A DNA stretch of 64,000 bases, taken from contig BQMF02000047.1 of NCBI GenBank assembly GCA_027922465.2, positions 1,054,001 to 1,118,000 on the forward strand. The letters run 5' to 3'. Every line of letters begins with the position of its first letter. The first letter of the stretch is position 1. The DNA comes from Turritopsis dohrnii (lineage: Eukaryota > Cnidaria > Hydrozoa > Anthoathecata > Oceaniidae). Shown piece after piece: positions 22,207 to 33,100 of this stretch. The notes under the pieces are model-generated. The model worked only from the letters and a program-made list of their open reading frames with translations, made no database searches and had not been told where the DNA came from. A program made the translations under genes and the position numbers.

Positions 22207-24547
22207 CCCAGCCGGCACAAGACGTTTTGAAGACGTCTTTAATTCGTCTTAATCAGGTCTTCATAAGACGTATCTTGATAATGCGCATTTAAAATGCCCA
22301 TAATGCGTCTTCAGAAGACGTCTTAGAATAAGACGTTTTGAAGACGTCTTATTATCGTTTTAGCAATGCCGTCGAATTCATGTTTTAAACGAGGACTTGG
22401 AAAGACGTTTTTAATGCGTATTTAAGACGTCCTTGAATTTCGATTTCGCGCGTGGCGGGAAGAAATGACGGGGGTAAATATTAATAGTGTATTCGTAAAT
22501 ATTGATATAAAAGTTTCAAACTTGTCAGTTTTTTTTTAATTTTACAAAAACAACTATTATATCTTTCTTTTAAGTAGCAAAAAAGTTTACATTTCATTGG
22601 TAAAAAGCTTTGAAACATTTTCTAATATTATCGGATCTCCCGTTCGTCGATTTTACAAAATATTTCTGGAAGTTGTGATTTCTCATTGCATAAACCAAGA
22701 CTTCGTTGATAAATCGGTAAGTGTTTTTTACTTTTTAAATATAATTTTATAAATATATAAATCTATATGATTTTGTTACTTGAGATTAAGTCAATGTTTA
22801 TGTTAGTTTGAGGACGTGAGTAGTCAGTAGTGGAAGATTTATGCTTTATTTATAAAGATCTCTGACATGTTTCAAGTTTTGAGTTTTGTTGTTTAACTTT
22901 ATATTAGCAACTTACTGACTTTCCTGTTTCATTCCGTGAGATATTTTTTCTGTTTCAATTTGCTTTGTCGTTGGTTTAATGTAGTAGTAGAAGTGTAGTA
23001 ATGTAATGAAGTGATTTGTGGATGGCTGATAGATGATGACTGTGATGTTTTTGCTTGTAGTTACTTCAGAATACTCATATGATTAAAATTGATCCTAGCA
23101 GTATAGTATAATGTAGTACCATGAAATTATGGAATCCTTTTTGAAGGGGAAAATCATAAGTTATAATTTTTAGTAACAGTAATTCATCACAAATTTGTCT
23201 GTAGTAATCATTTCTGATTAATAACTCACTACCAATAAGTAGAAACCATCCACAATGACATTGCAAAAATTTTCGAACAAATTTTCGAACGCATGAAATA
23301 TATTTTCCATTCAGAACTTTGAAGTTTTACGAAAAGATGAATTTCTTAAATGATGGTTGTTTTACTATGATGGATGCAAAGTTTAGTTTAGACATTTAAA
23401 GTTTAGACATTTCACTTTGATTAAGATACTCTACTTTCTGCATTCTGTTTGTTCTGTTCTGCTAAAAGTGTTTGTCATTCTTTATTTAGATTATTTTCCA
23501 TCCAAATTGCTTATTGTTATCTTAACATGATAACAAAAGAAAGTGAGAAGAAAAGATTATATCAAGCAGTTACTGGTATGTGTCCTGTTTACTCTAGATG
23601 TTTTCATTTTTGTGATTGTTATAACACCTCTCATTAAATAGGGTTTTTGTATTTTAGATTACTATCAAAAAAGCTGAGGAGGAGGAAATACACAAAATCA
23701 TGCGATGAACTTAAAACTGATCTTGTTTCACTGAAGAAAAACATGACAACAGCTCATGCTCCTGCTAATTGAAAAATCACCATTTTAATTTGCATGTCTT
23801 TTTGGTTTGGTTTTCAAAGAGTTTCTGTCATTCTGAGTTTTAGTTGAAGTAAAATCAAACAAGAAACAGTTCCAACCCATGACAATTTCTAAAATTTGAA
23901 CATTACTTCGATTTAGCTAACCCTTTTTCAAGTGTCGTTTTTATACCTGAAAGACTATATTCACGTTTTACGGAATGTTTTTTAATATGACCAGCTTTAA
24001 ACTTTGGCAGTGTTATGAGCTATTTGTTCCCCAATTAATTTATAAACTACATGTAAATATTTGAATTAGAAGATTTTATCATCAGTTTTCTTATTTATTT
24101 CTTTATTCATCATTTATTATTACTGAAACATGAAGACATTGAAAAACTAATTATGAGTCTTCTCTGTTACCCAAGGAGAAACGCACCGGAAAACACATCT
24201 TAAAGTGGTTTTACAAACGTTTTTAGCAGATAAAATGAAGACGTCTTTAAAACGTTAGAAAAAGACGTCTTAAATCCGTCTTAAACCAGTCGGATTTGTC
24301 CGTTTAGAAAACGTCTTTTTATAACGTCTTAAAGACGTCTTGAAAAGACGCTTTCTAAACGTCTTAAAGAAGTTTCAAACGTCTAAAATGCGTTTTAAAA
24401 ACGTCTTAAAGACGTCTTGGAAGACGTCTTAAAGACGTCTTGAAAAGACGTTTTCTAAACGGACAAATCCGACTGGTTTAAGACGGATTTAAGACGTCTT
24501 CCAAGACGTCTTTAAGACGTTTTTAAAACGTCTTTTTGCCGGCTGGG
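22207..24547. mobile_element. DNA transposon with AAGACGTCTT palindrome arrays and captured exons
   Basis: Ends are inverted: CCCAGCCGGCACAAGACG at the left and CGTCTTTTTGCCGGCTGGG at the right, flanked by GA on both sides. Removing it with one GA joins the host LINE frame exactly (LLS to EVCKDV). Subterminal regions (22218-22440 and 24230-24535) are dense in the 10-bp palindrome AAGACGTCTT and its halves, at least a dozen copies, probably transposase-binding sites. The centre holds gene-like pieces rather than a transposase: an open segment ending GATAAATCG|GTAAGT (22718), an acceptor-bounded exon at 23491-23571, and a last piece after TTTGTATTTTAG (23657). I therefore read it as a non-autonomous element carrying host exons. 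The superfamily is unknown to me. Confidence 0.75.
22567..23772 (+). pseudogene. Captured host gene fragments inside the AAGACGTCTT transposon
   Basis: Three exon-like segments lie in order. At about 22587-22718 the frame reads SFETFSNIIGSPVRRFYKIF then EVVISHCINQDFVDKS before a GTAAGT donor. At 23491-23571, after CATTCTTTATTTAG, it reads MITKESEKKRLYQAVT before GTATGT. At 23658-23772, after TTTGTATTTTAG, one frame reads KLRRRKYTKSCDELKTDLVS to a TGA. Splicing the last two gives an early stop, so no intact protein is predicted. The family of origin is not recognised with confidence (helical, BEN-like at best). Confidence 0.35.
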
Positions 24548-25234
24548 GAGGTATGCAAAGATGTAGCAATCGAACCTTCACTTGCACCGCTGAATGGAGA
24601 TCATATTGAAGCGAGAACTGCAAAAACTGGCGATGATGCAAGACTGGATGTCAGCGCAAGAGACTTTTGGGTGAGAGGCCAAAAGGCATTTTTTGACGTA
24701 AGGGTGTTTGACCCAAGCGCCTCTAGGTACTCAGCCCGAAGTCTGGAGAAGTGTTACCAGCAAAACGAGAGAGAAAAGAAAAACGCATACTGTGACCGTA
24801 TCCTCAACATCGAACATGGTAGTTTTACACCCCTCGTATTTACAATTCAAGGAGGAATGGGACGTGAATGCACCTCATTTATCACTCGATTATGCAAAAT
24901 GATTGCCGAAAAGAAAACTGAACAACTCTCGGTTACCATATCGTGGGTGCGGATAAAGCTATCGTTTGCGCTGATGAGATCATGTTTATTGTGCTTGCGT
25001 GGTTCAAGAACGATCAAAAGCAACCCTAACGGGACGTCGCTATCTGGTGATAGCATCGCACTAGATATGACCTTAGCCAATGGGGTCTGAAAGAATGAAT
25101 AGACAATAACAAAAAAATAATAATTAAAAAAAAAAAAAATATTTATACAATTGTAAATAGAGAGAAAATACTTTTAATTTTATATAACGGTCAATCAATG
25201 TATTCTGTGTTAGTTTAATATTAACTTATCGTTC

Positions 25235-25265
<31 letters not shown>

Positions 25266-25607
25266 TTGTGTTGGAAATGGTGGTTCGATTAAAAATGGTG
25301 GTTCGGTTTGCATTTGGTTTGGATTTTATTGACGTGAATGTTTAGATGGGAATGCAAGTTGTGTGGTGCGGCGTAAGTGTGTGCCTAGAGGTATACTTAG
25401 GGACATTGTTGTGTATGTAGACGTGGAAGGCGTGTGTGTTCTTATAGATGTGGAGAAGGGTGTGTGTGTCATGTTGTGTTGTTTTAATTTGTGTGAAGTG
25501 GTGTGGATTTTGTGTAAGTTATGTGGACGATTTGTATTTTCAGCCATTTCATCTGCTTTCAACGGTGAACTACGCACTCTTGTACAAAATGGACGCAGAG
25601 GAAAACC

Positions 25608-28324
25608 GTTTCTGATTAGTAAACCTTATTGTACTTATATGCATCTGTTACTGAACTTGTTCTTCAAGTATTTCACTCCTTTCGAACAAGCGCCCTACTT
25701 GTATTTCGGCACTCGCTAATAAGCGCCCCTTTTTATTGATGAAACAAGTAACAGAAGATAGTTGGCGTTACACATTTTGACTCATTAGTGCAATTGGATA
25801 TACTCTTTAATAAACTAGCATGTAGCTTTAGCTAAAAATGCCCCCGCGCTCAAGCATTCCAATTTGTACACACAGCAAGCTATACATTGCAAGCCTATAC
25901 AACGGAAACAAAAACAAACAAAACTTTGTTACATTTTGTTATCTCTTAGGCCTATGTCACATTGATGCTAACATGCCTTTCAAAAAGTGTAAATAAGGCT
26001 TAACAAGTAATATCAGAAAGTATTTGCTACAAACAAAAGAAATGTGTGAACTGAAACCATGGATACGTATTTTATAATCAAAACAAGAGCCATATGGCAC
26101 AAAACGGTAGCAGCATTTCAACTCGCAATGTACAAAACGAAATAGATTCTAAATTAATTAGTCTGAAAGCCCCGTGAAGCTTTGTCGACCTTTGTTTATC
26201 TCTTAGGCTTAAATTAAGGCAATTTTCATTTGAAAAAGTGTAAACAGGGCTTAACTAAAACCACCAGAAAACTATTTGATACAAACAAAAGAAATATGCA
26301 CAATACGCGAAACTACGTTTTTTTATATCAGATTTTTTTTTATAAAAAGAAAGCTGTAAGACCGAAAAGAGAAAAAAAACAAACGTCTTCTAAAAATATA
26401 AGAAACAAAGTAAAACCGTTTCAAACTTTAATCCAAGACATTTTTGTAGACAAGCAAACCAAATACACACGTACAAAATATAAAAAAAAATGTAAAATGC
26501 TTTTAAAAAGTTTAAGTTCGATGAATTTCGATGAATCTTTGTAACTGCAAGAAGAAGAGAGCTTCGAACTTCGAAGCACAAGACGTTACCAAAAACAAAG
26601 CTTAAGTTTATTTTAACCGTGTTTCAAATTAGGTGCAACTAAAGTTCCCCACCGTGTTTTTAATAGGAAAATGTTTATTGGAAATGGCGAATCTATGGTA
26701 AAATACTAAAAGAACGTATAAAGAATGTTTTGATAGTTATAAAGATTATTAGCCTCCGTTCTTAAGTTGCAATTTACGCAGTTTCGAAAGCGACATTGGT
26801 TGGCTGCACAGGCTAAACTGCCATTTCGGTCGGTAGTAGTAGGAGGAGGAGGAGGAGGAGGAGGAGGAGGAGTCCAAGGGTGTTTTAATACGGTATTCGC
26901 TTTCGCTGCTACCGTAATAAGATTAAGATTTGTTAAGAAAAAAAGACGAACTTTTTCAAAAAAATTAAAGAGAAAAATCCATTAGAAATCTGCGTTTCAA
27001 ACTTTGATTCAAAACAAAAAATAGCCAAAGTTTACATAAAAAAACAAGAAAAAAATATAAAAAGGTTTTTTGATTATTTTGGAGGACAGAAAGAAGGAAA
27101 AACACAAAGAACGGCAATTTTTTAGGCTTTCTTGCATACACAGAAATCCAATTAAAATCTTTTTAAGGCAAGATCTGCCAAAAATCAGTGCATTGAATAA
27201 AATGTATCGAACGAAAGATTATTTAGAGCTAAAACATATACAAAAATAAAATGTTGTTGGCAAAATTTCAGATTTCAAGCTGTGCTTCAAAATCCTAGTC
27301 GTTCACTTCACTAAAACAACACAAAAGTAATATGAAAAATGTCTAAGCAATTTTAGCATACGAACTTCCTAAATAACATAGTATAATATAATAATAAATT
27401 AGGATAGAGATACGAAAAAACATTCCACTTACAGTACCATGCTTTGAAGCGGGAAAAAAAGCAAAGTTAGCTAATTAATTGTATTCCACCGTGTAACGTC
27501 AACACGAAAGTTGGAAGATGATGATGAAGAACAAAATCGGAAACTGACATTCGCCTATCTCGTGAAACTACTATGCCTCCTCGCTCGCTTACGCTCGCTG
27601 CGGGGGCAATTAAATTATATAAATTATACTTTTAATTGATTTAATCCAAATAGAATTATCGAAGTGCTATACTTGGATTTATCCACTTAAATCGAAGTAA
27701 AAATCCGCCCTGGGCGCTAAGTTGAAATATGTCAGTTCCACATGATTGAAGCAATAAACGAGAAAATTATACAGAATAGCAGTCTTCTTCTTCCTTGAGA
27801 TAACTTGGTTACACAGTTATCAAACGATAACGAAGTTATAAACAAACTCATTTTACATTAAAATTTGGTATGCCTTTTCTCTCTGTTGCAACATGCTCTC
27901 CAAAAGTATGGTAAATAAGAAAACGAAACCTGTTTGTCGGAGAAGGTAACTTTTCGTGAATTCTACCACTTATGCGTTTGTTAATGGAAGTTACAGGTTT
28001 AATCGCAAAGCTAATATAATTCGAAAACAATTCGCAAAGAGTAATCTGACGAGATTCCATCTCGCATAAATGAAAGGTTTTTTATCCGCTCCTCTCTGCT
28101 TCAGTGTGAGAGCCCTGTAATCTGTAATGTTTGTGTTTATGTTTTTACCTCGTATCGTAAACAAACTTGCTTCAGAATAGGGATAAGAATAAACGTTCAT
28201 CAAAAAAGAGATCATGAAATTTTACGAAACTAAAGTATCTTTGTCATGCAAAAGAGAACTTCAGTGTTTTCTTCTATTAAACAAGACGATATCTGAAAAG
28301 ATCGAAACACAATCTTCAAAAGTC
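25608..28324. other. No gene visible
   Basis: AT-rich sequence. A Lys-rich plus ORF at 26230-26544 looks like compositional noise. A (GGA)n tract lies at 26840-26871, and a CTCGCTCGCTTACGCTCGCT low-complexity block at about 27580-27600. Confidence 0.4.
26840..26871 (+). repeat. (GGA)n microsatellite
   Basis: About ten GGA units. Its translation gives a run of glycine in a chance ORF. Confidence 0.9.
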
Positions 28325-28391
28325 AATGCGATGAAGAGTATTTTTATTGAAACAGTGTCTTTACTTCTACAGAAATGCACTCCTTCACAGC
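28325..28391. mobile_element. MITE family B, internal fragment
   Basis: AATGCGATGAAGAGTATTTT...ATTGAAACAGTG...AGAAATGCACTCCTTCACAG matches the interior of the full copies at 11196 and 46507. Terminal CCCAGTGGG sequences are absent. Confidence 0.55.
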
Positions 28392-28748
28392 GATTCAATG
28401 TTTGTGTGTGTACCTGCATAACAAAAATCCTTATCAGCTCAGCAGAGCTACAGTCAAAAAATTTAGAGGTCTGGGTATGAAGTTTGGCAGTATACCTAAG
28501 AAACATCTGGGTCTTGTAGTCACGTGTTAACTTTATCATGTCGTTTCATTGACAATTACTTTACGTTTCGAAAACATTAGATATAATTAGATAGAAACAC
28601 TGATTTGTTATCTTTTGCCTCGCTTGCACGTATAATTATAGACCATTAAACTGTGATACTCTTATATAAAAGTTGAAAGAACGAGGCAAATTAGCTATTT
28701 TTTTATAAACTCAATCATGCAAGATCCATAAACTGTAAAATGTAAACA

Positions 28749-29026
28749 AACCTCGTCCCCAGGGCGTCTTGCCTTTTTCGATATACGAATGGCCGGGCGA
28801 AAATTGAAATGTTAACCACTTGTATCCTTGATGATTTAAAAATCGTCAAATGGCTTACGTTGGTAAAATCTAGTATAGCTAGTTCAAAACATTGCTCGAT
28901 AGTGATATTCTGGCCAAATCTATGCCTGCATTGACTGAAGTTGTGTTTACCCCAACTTTGAACCCATGCTTTCTTTTCGGATGGCGGCGTATATCGAAAA
29001 AACAAGAAACCCTGGGTTCGAGGCTG
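28749..29026. mobile_element. MITE with ACCTCGTCCCCAGGG-type ends
   Basis: Left end ACCTCGTCCCCAGGGCGTCT then TTTTTCGATATACG. The right end is its imperfect reverse complement, CGTATATCGAAAAAACAAG then CCCTGGGTTCGAGG. A shorter palindromic relative lies at 34525-34592. Non-coding, although chance ORFs cross it. Confidence 0.65.
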
Positions 29027-30179
29027 GTGCTGACGCGGTACACTGGTTAAGATGTTTTCATGATAGAATGAACGATATTTGATTTTGTTGAACTTTGAAC
29101 GCTCGCACAGATCGAATCTGTTTGGAGGAGATGTTGTAACGGTATAGCAGATGTTGTTACGGTATAACAGAAACAATTGCTACACTCAGTCTTTATATAT
29201 ACAGCTTTAAATTTGTCTAAAAACCAATCTTTATGGCAAAAGTGTAAAACTAACCATTGCTTAAATATATATCAAACTGAATAGTTTGAAATCTGTCAAA
29301 ATATGAAGTTGATTCAGTTGGTCAGTACTTATCTCTTCATCATTTTAGAAGACTTAAAAGGGACCAAAGCCTCTGAGTACAACGAAGGAGTTTTCTTATT
29401 CACAACACAATGTTTGACCTATCTCATCAATTGTTCGAATAATGTGTCCTTGTTGGTTTCACTCTACTTTCGTCATCAAGTTGTAAGCAGTGCAAATATT
29501 TGCATATTTTCAAAATCATTTGCAGAGAAATAGTTTATTTGCATAGAACACCCTGATGCAGTTTCAAAAGGGTTTAATTCATCTCAACGTGTTTACAGCG
29601 AACTAAAAGAACACTAACTATACCGATTTCCTAATCGGAGTCACCCGATTTTCCATGGAATTCTGAAACTGGGTCACGATTCTTAACAAATGCTTTTTGC
29701 TATCAGGCATTGAATGTTTAGTTTACAAGAACGTCAGTTGTTCTATTATTGTCGTTTTCCTTTTTAGTATGAAGCTTTAGGAATATCCTTCTTCCATAAG
29801 CAAGCAGCACCAGGAGGTCTTTGTTTTCGCACATAGCACAGTAATACGAGACAAAAAAAATGATAGCTATATTTTCATAAAAGGCATCAAAATATTGATT
29901 AATAGAGATCTTATTATACCTACAATGGTAAATGGCTTTTTTTCTTTTTTATAAATAAGAGATATGTTCATATAATCTTGATGACATTAAATAAGAGACA
30001 TTCGGGTTTCGCTTTTGTGTGTTCAAGAACTATGGACTCTCACAAGCCAAGGTCAAAATTTTTATGAACGTTTATTTATCAACATTCATTTACTAATAGT
30101 TCAGGATCAGAAATGATTATTTAATTTCTTGATACAACCTCTTATAATTTTTATATTATTGGTATTTTCTCGTGTGCAG
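29027..30179. other. Upstream region/5' intron of the plus-strand kinesin
   Basis: The first coding exon seen at 30180 begins in mid-codon, so an upstream exon with the start codon must exist, probably here or further left. No candidate with a matching phase could be chosen. Confidence 0.4.
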
Positions 30180-33100
30180 GGGATCTACGGCCAGAAGTGA
30201 CAAGAATGAAACATCAAAAGAACTTCGCGTTGGAAAAGGTATTTAAATTTTCTCGTATTACGTATGCTATAGATTTTCTCTTTGACTTATCTTTATAGTG
30301 TGATCGAGCATTCGGTTAACACACAATTTTACGGTTCAATCAAGTTGACTTTTCTTCTTTTGTTTTTGTTTAGATTCAGGAAGGGTGAAGGCGTTCATTC
30401 GATTACGCCCATTTTCAAGAGAAGAAAAGGCGCGAAATGATGAATTGCCATATGAGATATCGGAAAAACAAGCTCAGGTAGAATTTCTTAAACTTTCTAC
30501 TGAAAACTTAAGAAAAACTGTAAAATTTAATTTTAGAATTGTTTTTTTTCTCATGATGTTAGAACATCATACGAAAGACTATACCAGTTTATTTTACTTT
30601 TAGTTAAAAATATTAGCCAATGGCCATGCAGAAAAAACGTATACTTTTGATCACGTGTTCAGTCCTAACAAAACAAACGAAGAGGTATTACTTTTCGATC
30701 ATCTGTTACATGAATATTTCAATGTAACAATTTTTTTTTGTTTGCTTAATATTTCTCTTATTTCCGATACAGGTTTGTAAGGTGATGACACAACCTCTGG
30801 TGAATGCGGCCATGAATGGTTTCAATGGAACATTGATGGCATATGGTCAAACTGGAGCAGGTAGCTCTTTAAAATATGAACCCAACTCTTAAGAATAGTG
30901 ACCAGTAACCTTTTTTTTACGCATAGTCAAGACACCCAGACACCCATCGTTTTTAGTCCCAAATGCATTTAAACACGATAAAGGAAATAATTTTGTGATA
31001 ATCGCGAATTTCTTTCTAAACGTCATGTTTATTCCTTGTTGTGTTGTACGAAGGACTGGTAAATTAAAAAACGAGGCGAGACTTCCTTTAACGTATTTTG
31101 CGACAAAGTCAAGGAGTTTCTTTTCACAGCTTAACAACTCAACTGAATATGAAATTCTCATCTTTCCTAGGAAAAACCTATACTCTAATGTCAGACACCG
31201 GTATAGCTAAAAACTTAATCGATTCTTCGTTTCGTCACATGCAAGAAGATAAGAAGCACAATTACAAGGTAAGTGAAACTTTTCTAAAGTTCAAAACGAA
31301 GAGGTCTGGTTTTCGTTGAGTTCTTCAGAACTCTAAAAAGTTTCATTAAATCCTAAAATCTGTCTTGTTTGTATGTAAACAATTAGTTGAGGGGCTTGAT
31401 TATTCAAACACGTGTTATCTGCTTTTTTGACGAGGTGAGGTTTATGAGGCTTATGTTATTTTATTCTCGCTTAATCAACAGGTATCTGTGTCATATCTTC
31501 AAATATATCAAGAAAAAATATTTGACTTACTGAGTAACACTGGAAATGGAAAAGTGGAATTACTTATTCGGGAAAATCCAAGAACAGGTAAACAAAATAT
31601 TTCTTCCTTCTTTAACCGCCCTTTAACCGCCACTTCAAGGCGTAGTTTTCATGACTTGGCGTTTATAAGGATTAGCATAAGATCTTACTTGGTGAAAGTG
31701 ACCTTGGAATATCATCCTATCGTTCAATCAAGGGCTGTCGTCCAAAATACCAGAATTAACGTTGGACTGGAGTAAAACGAGCCGATAAGAAGGTTTGTTA
31801 TTACAATAATTATTTTGAGTTTGTGCTTTGTTCTTGTTAGGTATATACGTAGAAAATTTGTCCGAATTTGTGGTGCGAACCCCTACTGAAGTTTTGCAAT
31901 TCTTGGCCGTGGGAAGGAAACGTTTGATCTTTGCTGAAACAAAAATGAACCGTACGTCGAGTCGGTAAGTCTCGGAATTCTCCGAATTTTTCGACAACTG
32001 AAGGACATTCAAACCCGGGTTTCCGATAAGCACCAGTAAAAAACCAGAGAGCCTCTTCCTCTGCATTTGAACGACTGAAAGTATTTGAAAGCAGTTTGCT
32101 ATGATTTTGATTCTAACTTGGTGCATAGTTGTGAAGACGATTTGAATATAATGGTGTTTATAAAAGTGGTGGTTTTTTAACAAGAAATACACGACGATAT
32201 CTATATGAAATGAAAGCAAATTGCATTATATCTTAATATATTCTTTCGTTTGAGTTGTTTTTAAATATATTTGAAAGTAAGTAAGTAAGTAAGTGAGTAA
32301 GTTAACGGGAGTTTTCAGTCCTTGGGCTTCCATCCGTAATGGTTGGTTCTTCCGCCCGCCGACTTGCAACTATTAGTTGAGTTACCGCCAGAGATACGTA
32401 TAGCATTGCTCTAACTTGCGCGAAGGCCAGTGTGCAGTCAGTCGATGGCTCCTAATGGGCTGACACGCTGCTTTTAAAGCGCATCGGAGTGGTGTATCGA
32501 GATACGACATGACTGGACTCGAACACGAGTCGCAGCGGTCGCACTCAAAGGTACTAACCACTACACCATCGCTGCATGAAAAGTTTAATAGGTTTGTTAG
32601 TGAATTATCTGATACTTTTCTACGTAGTTCACACGCTGTCTTTCAAATGAGCTTTGAAAGAACGTTAAAGGAAGAGTGCGCTGATAATGAAAGCACAACG
32701 AAGGAGAGCGGTACGTATTCTAACCCTTTTCCATTCAAACATTTCCGAGGATCTCTCCTCGCTTTCTGCGTGGCTCAATAATTTTGATCTCATCACAGTG
32801 TCACGTTTTTATGCGATAGATCTGAAAAATGTAGAACCTCACCTGAAGAGATTTAGCGATGGCCATTTTAATTTATGACGGAAAAAGAAGGTATCACTAC
32901 AGTGGGATCAAAACCGTATGAACAAACCGTAATATAATGTCACATGCACCACTGATAGTAAAACTTTCAAGAGTCTGAATATCCGCCTCACTCTTTCTAA
33001 CGCCTTCCACCCATCGATATGACGGAAGCCGATTGAACCTGAAGAATAGGAGCTCAACGACGAATGTGAAAAATAGTTAACGATGACAAAGAAATGTTTC

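Larger units (their letters stand above)
21783..25260 (+). mobile_element. 5'-truncated non-LTR retrotransposon with poly-A tail, split by a DNA transposon
   Basis: Bounded by a perfect 19-bp target duplication and ending in an A-tract (about 25235-25260), the hallmarks of target-primed retrotransposition. The coding part is the C-terminal region of a retrotransposon polyprotein familiar from cnidarian genomes. Left piece 21797-22206 reads GASNWLNVLPIQKHGF, FRDALRLRYGWPIPKLP, then the zinc-knuckle-like CSCGQVFSVQHSMSCKKGGF and RHNDVRDLCASLL. Right piece 24548-25090 reads EVCKDVAIEPSLAPL, ARLDVSARDFW, KAFFDVRVFDPSA, FTPLVFTIQGGMGRE, LSFALMRSCLLCLRGSR. The DVSARDFW/FFDVRV pair looks like a PD-(D/E)XK nuclease core. 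The RT domain is missing (5' truncation). The middle, 22207-24547, is a later insertion. Confidence 0.85.
21652..25607 (-). pseudogene. Minus-strand exon related to the 18250 ORF, disrupted by a LINE insertion
   Basis: A splice-acceptor-like tract (GGTTTACTAATCAG) ends at 25608 on the minus strand. The frame then reads NGFPLRPFCTRVRSSPLKAD... The RVRSSPLKADEMA block is identical to the end of the 18250-18855 ORF. It continues Thr/His-rich to a TAA near 25330. The segment after that is interrupted by the LINE at 21783-25260. It resumes at 21782 (FPTQGLRQWNPNRTSFEF) and ends at AAC|GTAAGT (21652), a good donor. The in-frame stop and the insertion make it non-functional or at least rearranged. 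Confidence 0.35.

Noticed and set aside
26767..26985. Glycine-run ORF
   Set aside because: Translation of the (GGA)n microsatellite.
28715..29176. 153-codon minus ORF
   Set aside because: Crosses the whole 28749-29026 MITE including both inverted ends. No coding character outside it.
29303..29533. First coding exon of the plus kinesin
   Set aside because: No donor that leaves the two-base phase needed by the exon at 30180, and the peptide resembles nothing in kinesin N termini.
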